Assembly: GCF_000723885.1 (NCBI RefSeq)
Contig: NZ_CCDG010000037.1
Coordinates: 1-64,000 of the forward strand
From: Paenibacillus camerounensis
GTDB lineage: Bacteria; Bacillota; Bacilli; Paenibacillales; Paenibacillaceae
Length of the DNA: 64,000 nt
Direction of reading: 5' to 3'
Positions 8,325-17,140 of this stretch are shown one piece after another. The notes beneath the pieces are model-generated. The model had not been told where the DNA came from. It made no database searches and saw only the letters and a list, made by a program, of their open reading frames with translations. A program made the translations under genes and the position numbers. Each line of letters opens with the position of its first letter. Within the stretch, counting starts at the first letter, position 1.

Positions 8325-9362
8325 TTAATTCGCCGGTGCCGGCGCGGTGTACTTCAGGAAAGTCTTTGGAATCGGGCTCTCGAAGGTCAGGAGATCACCG
8401 GTTGTCGGGTGAACGAAGGAGAGCACACGGGCATGCAGGCCGAGCCGGCCGACTGCCTTGGTCTCGGCACCGTATTTTTTGTCTCCGGCGATCGGGTGGC
8501 CGATGTCGGCCATATGGACGCGGATCTGGTTTTTGCGTCCGGTCTCCAGCCGCACTTCAAGCAGGGAGAAGTGGCGGTTCGCCTGGATCAGCTTATAGTG
8601 GGTCACAGCATGCTGGCCGTCGCCCTCATGCGGACTGGAGTACATTTTGAGTGTGGAGGTTTCCTTCAGCCAGGAGCTGATTGTGCCTTCGGCTTTTTTG
8701 ACGGCTCCTTCCACAAGCGCCACGTATGAGCGTTCCTTGACGGTGTCCTTCCAGTTGATCTGCAGCTTCTGCTGCACGGCCTCGCTTTTGGCGAACATCA
8801 TCACACCTGAGGTGTCACGGTCCAGCCGGTGTACTACAAAGATACGGTTACGCGGATTGCCGAGGCGCACATGCTCCATCAGCTGGCGGTATGCGGTTTG
8901 TTCATTCTCGTCGCCGGTGGCAATCGACAGCAGTCCGGCATCCTTCTGGATGACAATCAGATCATCATCCTCATGGACGATAGTCAGTCCGGCCATTTCC
9001 TTGGCCTGGACCTGCTTTTCAAGATCGAGGGCTACGGTCTGGCCCGGCTGCAGCAGATAGTTATGCTTTGTAACGGCCTTGCCGTCCACGGATATCTGCC
9101 CGCGGGACAGCAGCGATTTAACAGAATTGCGCCCGCGCCCGCTGAGCTTGTCCAGCAGGAACGGCAGGAGCTCGGACGGCTCGGATACGGTATAGCTTTT
9201 GACCTGAGGCGCAGCCTTTGCTCTGGCTGCCGGACCAGGCTTGTTGCCCGGTTTATTGGAACGGGTTCTTGCACCCGGTTTTGGCTGTGACTGTGCCTGG
9301 GAGGAGGCACCTGGTTTGGCATTCCGTCTGGCTGCTTCCTTGGGATTTCTTCTTGTGTTCAT
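8325..9362 (-). CDS. RluA family pseudouridine synthase
   Basis: This protein isomerises uridine to pseudouridine in rRNA or tRNA. The catalytic motif HRLDRDTSG carries the active-site Asp near residue 181. The downstream family blocks KNQIRVHMADIGHPIAGDKKYG are intact. An S4-like RNA-binding segment (SLLSRGQISVDGKAV) precedes the catalytic domain. Before that comes a basic, low-complexity N-terminal extension of about 55 residues rich in Lys, Ala, Pro, Gln and Asn, unlike short Bacillus homologues. The target site cannot be predicted. GTG 9368 is possible, but ATG 9362 with GGAG upstream is preferred. Confidence 0.88.
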   Translation of the reverse strand: MNTRRNPKEAARRNAKPGASSQAQSQPKPGARTRSNKPGNKPGPAARAKAAPQVKSYTVSEPSELLPFLLDKLSGRGRNSVKSLLSRGQISVDGKAVTKHNYLLQPGQTVALDLEKQVQAKEMAGLTIVHEDDDLIVIQKDAGLLSIATGDENEQTAYRQLMEHVRLGNPRNRIFVVHRLDRDTSGVMMFAKSEAVQQKLQINWKDTVKERSYVALVEGAVKKAEGTISSWLKETSTLKMYSSPHEGDGQHAVTHYKLIQANRHFSLLEVRLETGRKNQIRVHMADIGHPIAGDKKYGAETKAVGRLGLHARVLSFVHPTTGDLLTFESPIPKTFLKYTAPAPAN

Positions 9363-9368
9363 GGCCAC

Positions 9369-9788
9369 ATTCTCCGTCCTGTAATAGAGTACTCTTCAAT
9401 ATACCACGGGTGCTGAAGAAATACTATGGAGCCGCCGCGAAAGCCAAGCCTTGCAACCGGCACCGCCGCGCCCTGTGTTACAGATGAATCAGCAGTCCGG
9501 CGGGTATGAACCCGGCTGCACCTGTACAGGCCCGGCCCGTTACAGCTGCATATTTGGAATCGCTCGCCCGGCTGCTGGTCCGGCGGATATTCCGGTCAAC
9601 CGCCAGCAGCACCAGAGGGTCCGCTCCTTTGGATTGGCAGTATGGAGGGGTTCCTTCTGGCTGGGCAATGCAGGCATAAGGCACTGAATAAAGAACAGGC
9701 AGCAGTACGAAGGGGGGCTTAAATTGTCCTTTCTGCGGTTGCTCAATGCCCCGTTGCCCGGTAAACTAAAGAGAGGATAAAAAGCAGA
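9369..9788. other. Intergenic stretch without a convincing gene
   Basis: About 420 bases separate the leftward pseudouridine synthase gene from recQ. Overlapping short frames exist on both strands (for example 9478-9684 leftward and 9451-9687 rightward), but none has a ribosome site or a recognisable product. The GC-rich composition makes chance frames likely. It may contain remnants of a lost gene. Confidence 0.4.
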
Positions 9789-9833
9789 TTGAATAACGGG
9801 GATTCTCAGAAACTTTTAGGAGTTATGATCGCG

Positions 9834-11669
9834 ATGAATATACAAGCACCTACTATGGAACAGGCGCAGGCTGAACTGCAGAAATATTACGGCTATCCCG
9901 ATTTCCGGGAAGGCCAGAAAAGAATCGTACAGCATCTGCTCGAAGGCGGCGATACGCTGGGTATCATGCCGACCGGCGGAGGCAAATCAATCTGTTATCA
10001 GGTTCCGGCGCTTTTGATGCCGGGCCTGACACTGGTAATCTCGCCGCTGATCTCGCTGATGAAGGATCAGGTGGATGCCCTGACCACGGCCGGTATTTCG
10101 GCCGCTTACATTAACAGCACCCTGAGCGGAAAGGAAGTGAACGAGCGGATCCGCGCCGCACGCCGAGGCGAGCTGAAGCTGCTCTACGTGGCGCCCGAGC
10201 GGCTGGAGCTGGACTGGTTCCGCCTGGAGATGGCGGGCCTTTCCATCTCCTGCGTGGCTGTAGACGAAGCCCACTGTGTATCGCAGTGGGGACATGACTT
10301 CCGAACCAGCTACCTGGCAGTAGCGCCGTTTGTCGAGGAACTGCCACAGCGGCCGATTCTCGCTGCCTTTACGGCGACGGCGACACCGGAGGTAATGGAG
10401 GACATGGTCCGGCTGCTGCGCCTGCGCCAGCCGGGCGTGTTCATGACCGGGCTGGGCCGGGACAATCTGGCGATGTCAGTGCTGCGCGGCGAGAACAAGC
10501 GCGAATTTGTGCTCGACTATGCTGCAAGCCATTCACACCAGCCGGGCATTGTGTATGCTGCGACCCGCAAAGAGGTCGATGATCTTCACCAGCGGCTGCA
10601 GGCTTCGGGAATTGCCGCAGGCCGCTATCATGCCGGAATGAGCGACCAGGAGCGGGCGGACAGCCAGGAAGGCTTCCTCTATGACGACATCCGGGTTATG
10701 GTTGCGACCAATGCGTTCGGAATGGGGATCGACAAATCCAACGTGCGCTATGTTATTCACTACAACATGCCGAAGAATATGGAGGCTTATGTCCAGGAGG
10801 CCGGGCGCGCCGGCCGGGACGGGGAGCCGAGTGAGTGTATCCTGCTGTTCAGCGCGCAGGATATAATGACCCAGAAATTCCTGATCGAGCAGAACCCGCA
10901 GGATGCTGAGCGCAAGGCCAATGAATACCGCAAGCTGCAGCAGATGATCGACTACTGCTATACGACCCGCTGCCTGCGCAGCGCGCAGCTTGCCTATTTC
11001 GGCGAAGATGATGAGGACAACCTGTGCGGAATCTGCAGCAACTGCACGGATGAACGCGAACTGGTCAATATGACCGTGGACGCGCAGAAGATCTTCTCCT
11101 GCATCCACCGCATGCGTGAGCGCTTCGGGGTGGCGCTGGTGGCGTCGGTGCTGAAGGGCTCCCGCAACCAGAAGGTGCTGCAGTACGGCTTCGAGCAGCT
11201 GCCGACGCATGGTGCGATGTCGAGCCGCACGGAGAAGGAAATTACCGAGAGCATCAATGTGATGATCTCGGAGGGGTATCTGGCCCTCTCAGAGGGCCAG
11301 TATCCTGTAGTGCGGCTGCAGCCGGCGGCTGCCGAGGTGCTGCGCGGCCAGCGCCAGGTGCAGCAGCGGGTGGCGCGGCCGCTGGTTACCGGCGGAGCGG
11401 GCTCCGGTCGGAGCCGCAGCCGGGGCTACGATCATTCACCGTCCGCCGTCAACGAGACGGTGTTTGAGCAGCTGCGCCTGATCCGCCGCGATCTGGCGGG
11501 GCGCGAGCATGTGCCGTCCTATATTATTTTTAATGATGCGACCCTGCGCGAGATGAGTGTGGTTTGTCCGCAGACGGAAGCGGAGATGCTGAGAGTGAAG
11601 GGCGTCGGGGAAGTGAAGTACCGGAAATACGGCAAGCCGTTCCTGGAGTTTTTTCAAAATGATATGTAA
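9834..11669 (+). CDS. recQ: ATP-dependent DNA helicase RecQ
   Basis: This 3'-5' DNA helicase acts in recombination and fork repair. The Walker A motif GIMPTGGGKS lies near residue 45-54 of the chosen start. The DEAH box sits within AVDEAHCVSQWGHDFR near residue 142. The helicase C domain has the arginine finger region VQEAGRAGRDGEPSE. Zinc-binding cysteines follow in the RQC region (CYTTRCLR...CGICSNC), then a winged helix and a C-terminal HRDC domain. At about 611 residues it is normal for the family. Start choice is unsettled: AGGAG 9818-9822 is 2 bases from ATG 9825 and 11 from ATG 9834. The radical SAM gene follows 15 bases later. Confidence 0.93.
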   Translation: MNIQAPTMEQAQAELQKYYGYPDFREGQKRIVQHLLEGGDTLGIMPTGGGKSICYQVPALLMPGLTLVISPLISLMKDQVDALTTAGISAAYINSTLSGKEVNERIRAARRGELKLLYVAPERLELDWFRLEMAGLSISCVAVDEAHCVSQWGHDFRTSYLAVAPFVEELPQRPILAAFTATATPEVMEDMVRLLRLRQPGVFMTGLGRDNLAMSVLRGENKREFVLDYAASHSHQPGIVYAATRKEVDDLHQRLQASGIAAGRYHAGMSDQERADSQEGFLYDDIRVMVATNAFGMGIDKSNVRYVIHYNMPKNMEAYVQEAGRAGRDGEPSECILLFSAQDIMTQKFLIEQNPQDAERKANEYRKLQQMIDYCYTTRCLRSAQLAYFGEDDEDNLCGICSNCTDERELVNMTVDAQKIFSCIHRMRERFGVALVASVLKGSRNQKVLQYGFEQLPTHGAMSSRTEKEITESINVMISEGYLALSEGQYPVVRLQPAAAEVLRGQRQVQQRVARPLVTGGAGSGRSRSRGYDHSPSAVNETVFEQLRLIRRDLAGREHVPSYIIFNDATLREMSVVCPQTEAEMLRVKGVGEVKYRKYGKPFLEFFQNDM

Positions 11670-11684
11670 AGAAGGTTATAAGGC

Positions 11685-13571
11685 ATGAGAATCGTCCTGG
11701 CCACATTAAACGCCAAGTACATCCACACCTCGCTGGCTATCCGTCTCCTTAAGGCGTACAGTGAGCATGAATTCCCGGATATTGTGCTGGCGGAATACAC
11801 CATCAAAGATCCTGCGATGAATATCGTGTCAGACTTATTCCAGAAGAAGCCCGATGTGATCGGCTTTTCCTGTTATATATGGAACATCGAGGAGACGATC
11901 AAGCTGGTCGGTATCCTTAAGCAGGTGCTGCCGGAAGTTAAGATTATTCTGGGCGGGCCGGAAGTATCCTATGAGCCGCTCTACTGGATGAAGCGGGAGG
12001 CGGGCGTTGATTTTGTCGTTAACGGTGACGGGGAGGAGACCTTTCACCATCTGCTGCAGGAGCTGCGGGATGAGCGCAAATTCCATTTTGTCTATGGGGC
12101 AGCCTACCGTAAGGGCGAAGAGCTGATCGTCAACCCTCCGCGTCCCAAAAGCGATCTCAACACACTGCCGACACCGCACCGGTTCGCCGATGATCTGCCG
12201 GATCTAAGCAAGCGGATTGTTTATTTTGAGACCAGCCGGGGCTGTCCGTTCAATTGCCAGTTCTGCTTATCGAGTATCGAGGTCGGTGTACGCTATTACG
12301 ATATTGAGCGGGTGAAGTCGGATCTGCTCTATCTGATCAATAACGGGGCGAAGGTCATTAAATTTCTGGACCGTACGTTCAACATCAACCGCAGCTATGC
12401 GATGGAAATGTTCCAGTTCCTAATTGACAACCATCAGGGCTGTGTGTTCCAGTTCGAGATTACAGCCGACATTATGCGGCCGGAGGTGCTGGATTTTCTG
12501 TCCGAGAATGCGCCGCCGGGTATCTTCCGCTTTGAAATCGGCGTGCAGTCGACCAACGATGAGACGAATGAGCTGGTCAAGCGCCGCCAGAATTTCACCA
12601 AGCTGTCCCGTACCGTGATGAAGATCAAAGCCAGCGGCAACATCGACCAGCATCTGGATCTGATCGCCGGGCTGCCGCAGGAGGATTATGCGACCTTCCG
12701 CAAGACCTTCAACGACGTGTTCGTGATGGAGCCGGAGGAGCTTCAGCTGGGCTTCCTCAAAATGCTGCGCGGCACCGGGCTGCGCTCCCAGGCGGCCAAA
12801 TACGATTACACCTACATGGAGCATGCGCCATACGAGATTCTCAGCTCCCACGTCATGTCCTTCTCCGATATTATCTCGCTGAAGCGGCTGGAGGATGTAC
12901 TGGAGAAATACTGGAACAGCCACCGGCTGGATCATACGGTCAAGTATCTGATCCGCCATGTTTTTGAGTCACCGTTTGATTTCTTCCAGGAGTTCGGTGA
13001 TTACTGGGAGGAGCGGGGCTGGCAGAAGATCGGCCATCAGCTGGAGGATCTGTTCACCCGGCTGCATGCGTTCCTGACGGACAGGGACACCCCGCAGGTG
13101 GAGATTATTACAGGGCTGATGAAGCTGGATTATTTCCTGGGGCACAAGTACAAGCCGCGCAAAATCTGGTGGGACAACGCACTGGAGAAGCCGGATTGGG
13201 CGCGCCACATGAAAGAAATCGCCGCTCATCCGGAGCGTGTCTCCGCAGCACTTGCAGATGCCGGCTACAGCGAGCGTGAGCTGCAGAAATTCCTGGTGCT
13301 CGAGGTGCTGCCGTTCCGGCTTGCACCTGTGCTGGATTCGATCAGCGGGCTGCGGGCGGATACGGTGCAGGAGCAGGAAGCCCTGCTTGTTGCCGGAGGA
13401 GAAGACACAGGCAATACAGCAGGTGCTGATGCAGAGCAGAAGGCGCAATATGCGGCATCCGCAGCAGTAGCGGTAGCTGCGCCGCAGACAGAAGGCAGTA
13501 CCCTGCTGATTGTGCTGTATCAGCAGGATGAGAGCCAGCGTGCGCAGTATTATGCTTTGCCTTTGAGTTAA
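11685..13571 (+). CDS. B12-binding-domain radical SAM protein (DUF4080 type)
   Basis: The N-terminal cobalamin-binding-like domain (residues 1-140; NAKYIHTSLAIR, ILGGPEVSYEP) precedes a radical SAM domain whose CxxxCxxC cluster motif is GCPFNCQFC (C187, C191, C194). Beyond about residue 390 is the long C-terminal domain seen in DUF4080 proteins. The last 60 residues are Ala/Glu-rich and poorly constrained. The reaction of this widespread family is unknown; cobalamin-dependent radical SAM enzymes often methylate or rearrange. It lies directly behind recQ and ahead of a nucleotidyltransferase-like gene, probably in one transcript. Confidence 0.88.
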   Translation: MRIVLATLNAKYIHTSLAIRLLKAYSEHEFPDIVLAEYTIKDPAMNIVSDLFQKKPDVIGFSCYIWNIEETIKLVGILKQVLPEVKIILGGPEVSYEPLYWMKREAGVDFVVNGDGEETFHHLLQELRDERKFHFVYGAAYRKGEELIVNPPRPKSDLNTLPTPHRFADDLPDLSKRIVYFETSRGCPFNCQFCLSSIEVGVRYYDIERVKSDLLYLINNGAKVIKFLDRTFNINRSYAMEMFQFLIDNHQGCVFQFEITADIMRPEVLDFLSENAPPGIFRFEIGVQSTNDETNELVKRRQNFTKLSRTVMKIKASGNIDQHLDLIAGLPQEDYATFRKTFNDVFVMEPEELQLGFLKMLRGTGLRSQAAKYDYTYMEHAPYEILSSHVMSFSDIISLKRLEDVLEKYWNSHRLDHTVKYLIRHVFESPFDFFQEFGDYWEERGWQKIGHQLEDLFTRLHAFLTDRDTPQVEIITGLMKLDYFLGHKYKPRKIWWDNALEKPDWARHMKEIAAHPERVSAALADAGYSERELQKFLVLEVLPFRLAPVLDSISGLRADTVQEQEALLVAGGEDTGNTAGADAEQKAQYAASAAVAVAAPQTEGSTLLIVLYQQDESQRAQYYALPLS

Positions 13572-13591
13572 ATGCAGGGAGAGATGCTGAA

Positions 13592-14221
13592 GTGGCTGAC
13601 GGATTCCAGGATTCACGGCAGGGGGATGAAACGGGCTTTCAAGGGCGGCTGTATCATGAACGTCTGACCGGCGTATTCCGGGAGAGCCCGCTGCTGATGG
13701 AGGTTTTCCGCAAGGCGCAATATCTGGATCCGCTACCTTATTATGTTGGGGCTGGCAGCCTTGTCCAGACCGTATGGAATCAGCTGACCGGCCGCCCGGC
13801 AGAGTACGGCATCAGCGATATTGATCTGGTTTATTTTTACCCGGATGACCTTAGCTTTGAGGCGGAAGGGGAGCGGATTGCTGAGGGGATGGAGCGCTTT
13901 AACGGGATCTCCGTTCCAGTGGATATTAAGAATCAGGCCCGTGTCCATCTGTGGTATCCGGAAAAGTTCGGTGTGCGGATCAGACCTTATTCCAGCTTAG
14001 AAGCAGCCATTGACAGCTGGCCGACAACAGCAACCTCACTTGGAGCCAGACTTGAGCCGGCCGGAGATTGGAATGTTTACGCTCCCTTTGGTCTGGAGGA
14101 TCTATTCAGCCTGACAGTAAGGCCGAATAAGACACTGATCAGTGAGGCTGTATACCGCGGCAAGGCAGAGAAATGGCAGGCGAAATGGCCGGAGCTGCAG
14201 ATTATCCCTTGGGAATATTAA
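13592..14221 (+). CDS. Nucleotidyltransferase family protein (NTP_transf_6-like)
   Basis: This 209-residue protein has the polymerase-beta-like signature VGAGSLVQTVWNQL followed by the metal-binding DIDLVYF (D-x-D) near residue 70. The family blocks VDIKNQARVHLWYPEKFG and LEDLFSLTVRPN follow. The family is annotated as nucleotidyltransferase, but its substrate is not known. GTG 13592 is supported by GGGAGAG 7 bases upstream. It follows the DUF4080 gene by 20 bases and ends before a strong terminator. Confidence 0.8.
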   Translation: MADGFQDSRQGDETGFQGRLYHERLTGVFRESPLLMEVFRKAQYLDPLPYYVGAGSLVQTVWNQLTGRPAEYGISDIDLVYFYPDDLSFEAEGERIAEGMERFNGISVPVDIKNQARVHLWYPEKFGVRIRPYSSLEAAIDSWPTTATSLGARLEPAGDWNVYAPFGLEDLFSLTVRPNKTLISEAVYRGKAEKWQAKWPELQIIPWEY

Positions 14222-14275
14222 CGGGCCGACAGCATATTTTCATACACATTGTTCCGCGTAACTAAAGCAATAGAA

Positions 14276-14302
14276 AGCCCTCTTGTTCTGTAACAAGAGG
14301 GC
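14276..14302 (+). terminator. Hairpin ending the recQ transcription unit
   Basis: GCCCTCTTGTT and AACAAGAGGGC form a near-perfect long stem around a 4-base loop, 55 bases after the nucleotidyltransferase stop. The T run is weak. Confidence 0.7.
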
Positions 14303-14343
14303 CGTCTGCTGGAAAGAGTAATGCAGCCAGCACTAATTATAAA

Positions 14344-14383
14344 AAGCCGTTCCTTCAGCCAAACAGCGGCACAGGAACGGCTT
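14344..14383 (-). terminator. Terminator of the hydrolase gene
   Basis: AAGCCGTTCCT pairs with AGGAACGGCTT. The A run to its left reads as a T run on the minus strand, right after the leftward hydrolase gene. Confidence 0.8.
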
Positions 14384-14411
14384 CTTTGTGTTATATCACT
14401 TTAAATACACT

Positions 14412-15374
14412 TCAGTTCGCAGCCGGCTGCAGCAGAAGGGACTCTGCCGGAAGATGGCGGACCAGCCAGTCGAGGATATCGGCGGTGACCTCCTCGTGAT
14501 TCACCTCATTCAGCATTTCATGACGTCCCTCCGGATACAGGCGGCATTCCACATCAGTCAGGCCCTGTTCCTCGTAGAGTGAGGCCAGGCGCAGCACGCC
14601 CTGACCGTTCATGCCTACCGGATCATTGGCACCGGAGAACAGATAGACCGGCTTATCCTTGCAAAGGCTCTGCAAAGTCTCACGGCAATGGATATCCCGC
14701 AGCAGCCGGAAGAAATCCCGGAAGAAGCGGGTCGTGCAGATCGCTCCGCAGAACGGATCGGCGATGAAGCGGTCGACCTCCTGCGGGTCACTGCTCAGCC
14801 AGTCAAAGGCCGTGCGGATAGGAGAGAACGAGCGGTTGTAGGCGCCGAATACGATACCGTTCAGCAGCACGCTGCGGTGGCGTTCGCCTTGAAGCCTTAG
14901 CTGCAGCGCCGCCAGCGATTCTCCGGCCCGCAGCATATTGCGGGGACCGTTGCTGCCGCTTAATATATAACCGGCATAGATATCACTGCCCTCCTCGCAC
15001 ATCAGCTTCTGGCCGAGAAAGGAGCCCATGCTGTGAGCCAGCAGGAAGACAGGCAAGCCTTCATGCCGGGAACGTGCGATATTCGCAAGCTGCACCAGAT
15101 CGCGCCGCATCCAGTAGAAGCCGTTGTCACCGGTGTCACCAAGCAGGTTGACCTTTCCGGCCGTTTTGCCGTGACCGCGGTGGTCATTAGCGTAGACGGC
15201 ATATCCGGCAGCAGTCAATGCTGAGGCAAAACGTGTATAACGGGCAGCGGTCTCACACATGCCGTGGGCGATCTGCACTACACCTCTGACCGGAGCCTCC
15301 GGTTCAGGCAGCCACACGTAGACATGAATGTTTACGCCTAAGGGATCGGTCATCGTAAAGCTGTTTTCCCTCAT
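14412..15374 (-). CDS. Alpha/beta hydrolase, lysophospholipase/monoglyceride lipase type
   Basis: The 320-residue protein has the oxyanion segment VQIAHGMCETAARY, the strand-helix block YANDHRGHGKT, and the nucleophile elbow AHSMGS with Ser115. The catalytic Asp is in SGANDPVG and the His in EGRHEML near the end. This is the arrangement of lysophospholipase or monoacylglycerol lipase-like hydrolases (COG2267 type). There is no signal peptide, so it is probably cytoplasmic. ATG 15374 is preceded by GGAGG. It is a single gene next to a tandem repeat array. Confidence 0.87.
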   Translation of the reverse strand: MRENSFTMTDPLGVNIHVYVWLPEPEAPVRGVVQIAHGMCETAARYTRFASALTAAGYAVYANDHRGHGKTAGKVNLLGDTGDNGFYWMRRDLVQLANIARSRHEGLPVFLLAHSMGSFLGQKLMCEEGSDIYAGYILSGSNGPRNMLRAGESLAALQLRLQGERHRSVLLNGIVFGAYNRSFSPIRTAFDWLSSDPQEVDRFIADPFCGAICTTRFFRDFFRLLRDIHCRETLQSLCKDKPVYLFSGANDPVGMNGQGVLRLASLYEEQGLTDVECRLYPEGRHEMLNEVNHEEVTADILDWLVRHLPAESLLLQPAAN

Positions 15375-15392
15375 TGTATGTCCTCCTGAAAG

Positions 15393-15720
15393 TTTTGTAA
15401 GCGACTCTACTGTGAGATTACTCCGTACAAAACTGCTTCGAAAGCATATGCCTGGTTTTGTAGAAAATTCTTCGTGGAGACAACATCAACAAAACTCACT
15501 TCGGAAGCATACGCTTGTTTTGTAAGCGACTCTACTGTGAGATTACTCCGTACAAAACTGCTTCGAAAGCATATGCCTGGTTTTGTAGAGAATTCTTCGT
15601 GGAGACAACATCAACAAAACTCACTCCGAAAGCATATGCTTATTTTGTAAGCGACTCTACTGTGAGATTACTCCGTACAAAACTGCTTCGAAAGTGTACT
15701 CGAAAGCATACACCTGGTTT
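15393..15720. repeat. 125-bp tandem repeat, about 2.6 copies
   Basis: TTTTGTAAGCGACTCTACTG recurs at 15393, 15518 and 15643, a period of exactly 125 bases. Two copies are nearly identical and the third decays after about 60 bases. Each unit contains palindromic modules of the form ACAAAACT-n-CTTCGRAAGCATAYRC-n-GTTTTGT. A related module stands alone at 31180-31215. The array fills the gap between the hydrolase and manA; small frames inside it look incidental. Confidence 0.85.
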
Positions 15721-15741
15721 CCTCGCTCCTACAGCATATTC

Positions 15742-16710
15742 CTATGGCAAATAAGAGCGAAGCACAGTGGAATGTCCTTCAATACCATATGCGCCAAGCG
15801 TAGACGGCAGCAGGTAGCATTCGCCTGCGGCATACGGCTGGGAGCCGCCCTCCCAGGTCAGATGGCCGCTGCCTTCGCAGATGACCAGAATAGTGAAGCT
15901 GTCCGGGGTTGTAGAAAGATTCCATTCCCCGTTGACAATCCCTTTTTCGACGATGAAATAAGGGGAGGAGGCGATTCGCAGCCATTCGCCGGGAACAGCG
16001 CTGTCTGTCTTCATGGAAGTGGCGCCGGCGCCTTCATAAGCAGTAACGTTCAGTGAGTCCTCAACATGCAGCTCGCGCGGCTTGCCGTCAAGGCCCGGGC
16101 GGTCATAATCATATATGCGGTATGTAGTATCTGAATTCTGCTGAATCTCCGCTACAACGACACCGGCGCAAAGAGCATGCACGGTTCCGGCCGGAATGTA
16201 GAAGGCATCGCCTGCGGCAACGGTTATTTCCTGCATAGTATCCATCACCGTACCGTTCTCCAGCGCAGCCTGCAGGCTTTCGCGGGTAACGTTTTCCTTC
16301 AGGCCGTAGATAATTTTGGCACCGGGCTTAGCGTCAAGTACATACCACATTTCTGTTTTGCCCAGTTCGCCCTTCGGCAATCCCTCATAATCATCTGTCG
16401 GGTGTACCTGTACAGACAGATTGTCATTGCAGTCAAGCAGCTTGATCAGCAGCGGGAAACGGGTGCCTTCTCCGGTAATGCCCTTGCTGCCGAACCAATC
16501 CCGGCCGAATTGCTCACGGATCTGATCCAGGCCTTGTCCGGCCAGCTCACCGTTAATAACCGAGGATACGCCGTTCGGATGGTCAGCGATCATCCAGCCT
16601 TCTCCGATATGGCCTTCCGGCAGATCTAGACCAAACTTCTCCAGGGCACGGCCGCCCCACACGCGTTCTTTGAACTCTGGCTGAAACTTAAGCGGATATG
16701 GTTTTGTCAT
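15742..16710 (-). CDS. manA: Mannose-6-phosphate isomerase, class I
   Basis: It interconverts mannose 6-phosphate and fructose 6-phosphate, feeding mannose use and GDP-mannose supply. Cupin-type zinc ligands are visible: Q101 and H103 in VQVHPTDD, E120 in GKTEMWYV, and H178 in IPAGTVHAL. The 322-residue length matches the short Bacillus ManA type. The frame runs back to 16830, into the VOC gene, but the ATG at 16710 has GGAGAGGAAG upstream and begins the family's N-terminus. It is the last gene of a leftward run after ytqA, mnmM and a VOC gene. Its downstream side abuts the tandem repeat. Confidence 0.92.
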   Translation of the reverse strand: MTKPYPLKFQPEFKERVWGGRALEKFGLDLPEGHIGEGWMIADHPNGVSSVINGELAGQGLDQIREQFGRDWFGSKGITGEGTRFPLLIKLLDCNDNLSVQVHPTDDYEGLPKGELGKTEMWYVLDAKPGAKIIYGLKENVTRESLQAALENGTVMDTMQEITVAAGDAFYIPAGTVHALCAGVVVAEIQQNSDTTYRIYDYDRPGLDGKPRELHVEDSLNVTAYEGAGATSMKTDSAVPGEWLRIASSPYFIVEKGIVNGEWNLSTTPDSFTILVICEGSGHLTWEGGSQPYAAGECYLLPSTLGAYGIEGHSTVLRSYLP

Positions 16711-16750
16711 TACAGTATCTTCCTCTCCAATTGGGTTTAACCTGTTTCTA

Positions 16751-17140
16751 TTATCTGCGCGTTGATTCGAAAAACTCGAGCTTTTCACCGTCCGGACCGT
16801 CAAAAAAGAAATAACGGCTGCCGTTTGCAAGCTTACTGATATCCGTCAGCCCGGGAAGCTGCAGCGCGGCTATCCGGCTGTGTTCAGCCTCGATTCCGGT
16901 GACGGTGAAAGCGACGTGGCTGACCTTTCCTTCATCGGGCAGCCCGGTCCATACGCGTTGGATCAGCTCAATCTCTACGCTGGTCTGTCCGGGGAAGCTC
17001 AGGAAAGCGAGGCGCAGGCTGTCGCCCGGTTCACCGATCGTGTTCTGCAGGGTAAGGCCGATTACTTGCTGATAGAAGGCGAGAGACTGCTCAAGCTGTG
17101 CTACTTTAATGCCGATGTGCTCGATCTTGCTAACTGCCAT
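16751..17140 (-). CDS. VOC family protein, methylmalonyl-CoA epimerase/glyoxalase-like
   Basis: This 129-residue protein begins SKIEHIGIKVAQLEQSLAFY, the usual first strand of glyoxalase/epimerase-type VOC proteins. It ends FFFDGPDGEKLEFFE with the terminal metal-ligand glutamate; the KVSHVAFTV segment supplies another ligand region. The true substrate is unknown. The frame extends to 17320, but ATG 17140 has AAGGAG at a normal distance. It overlaps the end of mnmM by 11 bases, so translation is probably coupled. Confidence 0.82.
   Translation of the reverse strand: MAVSKIEHIGIKVAQLEQSLAFYQQVIGLTLQNTIGEPGDSLRLAFLSFPGQTSVEIELIQRVWTGLPDEGKVSHVAFTVTGIEAEHSRIAALQLPGLTDISKLANGSRYFFFDGPDGEKLEFFESTRR

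Noticed and set aside
9451..9746. Overlapping short frames on both strands before recQ
   Set aside because: No ribosome sites, no recognisable products, and GC-rich sequence makes chance frames likely.
14222..14411. Small RNA gene between the two hairpins
   Set aside because: Both hairpins fit terminators of flanking genes that converge here.
15328..15754. Short plus-strand frames (60-80 residues) in the tandem repeat
   Set aside because: They share the repeat's periodicity and have no ribosome site; repetition alone keeps them open.
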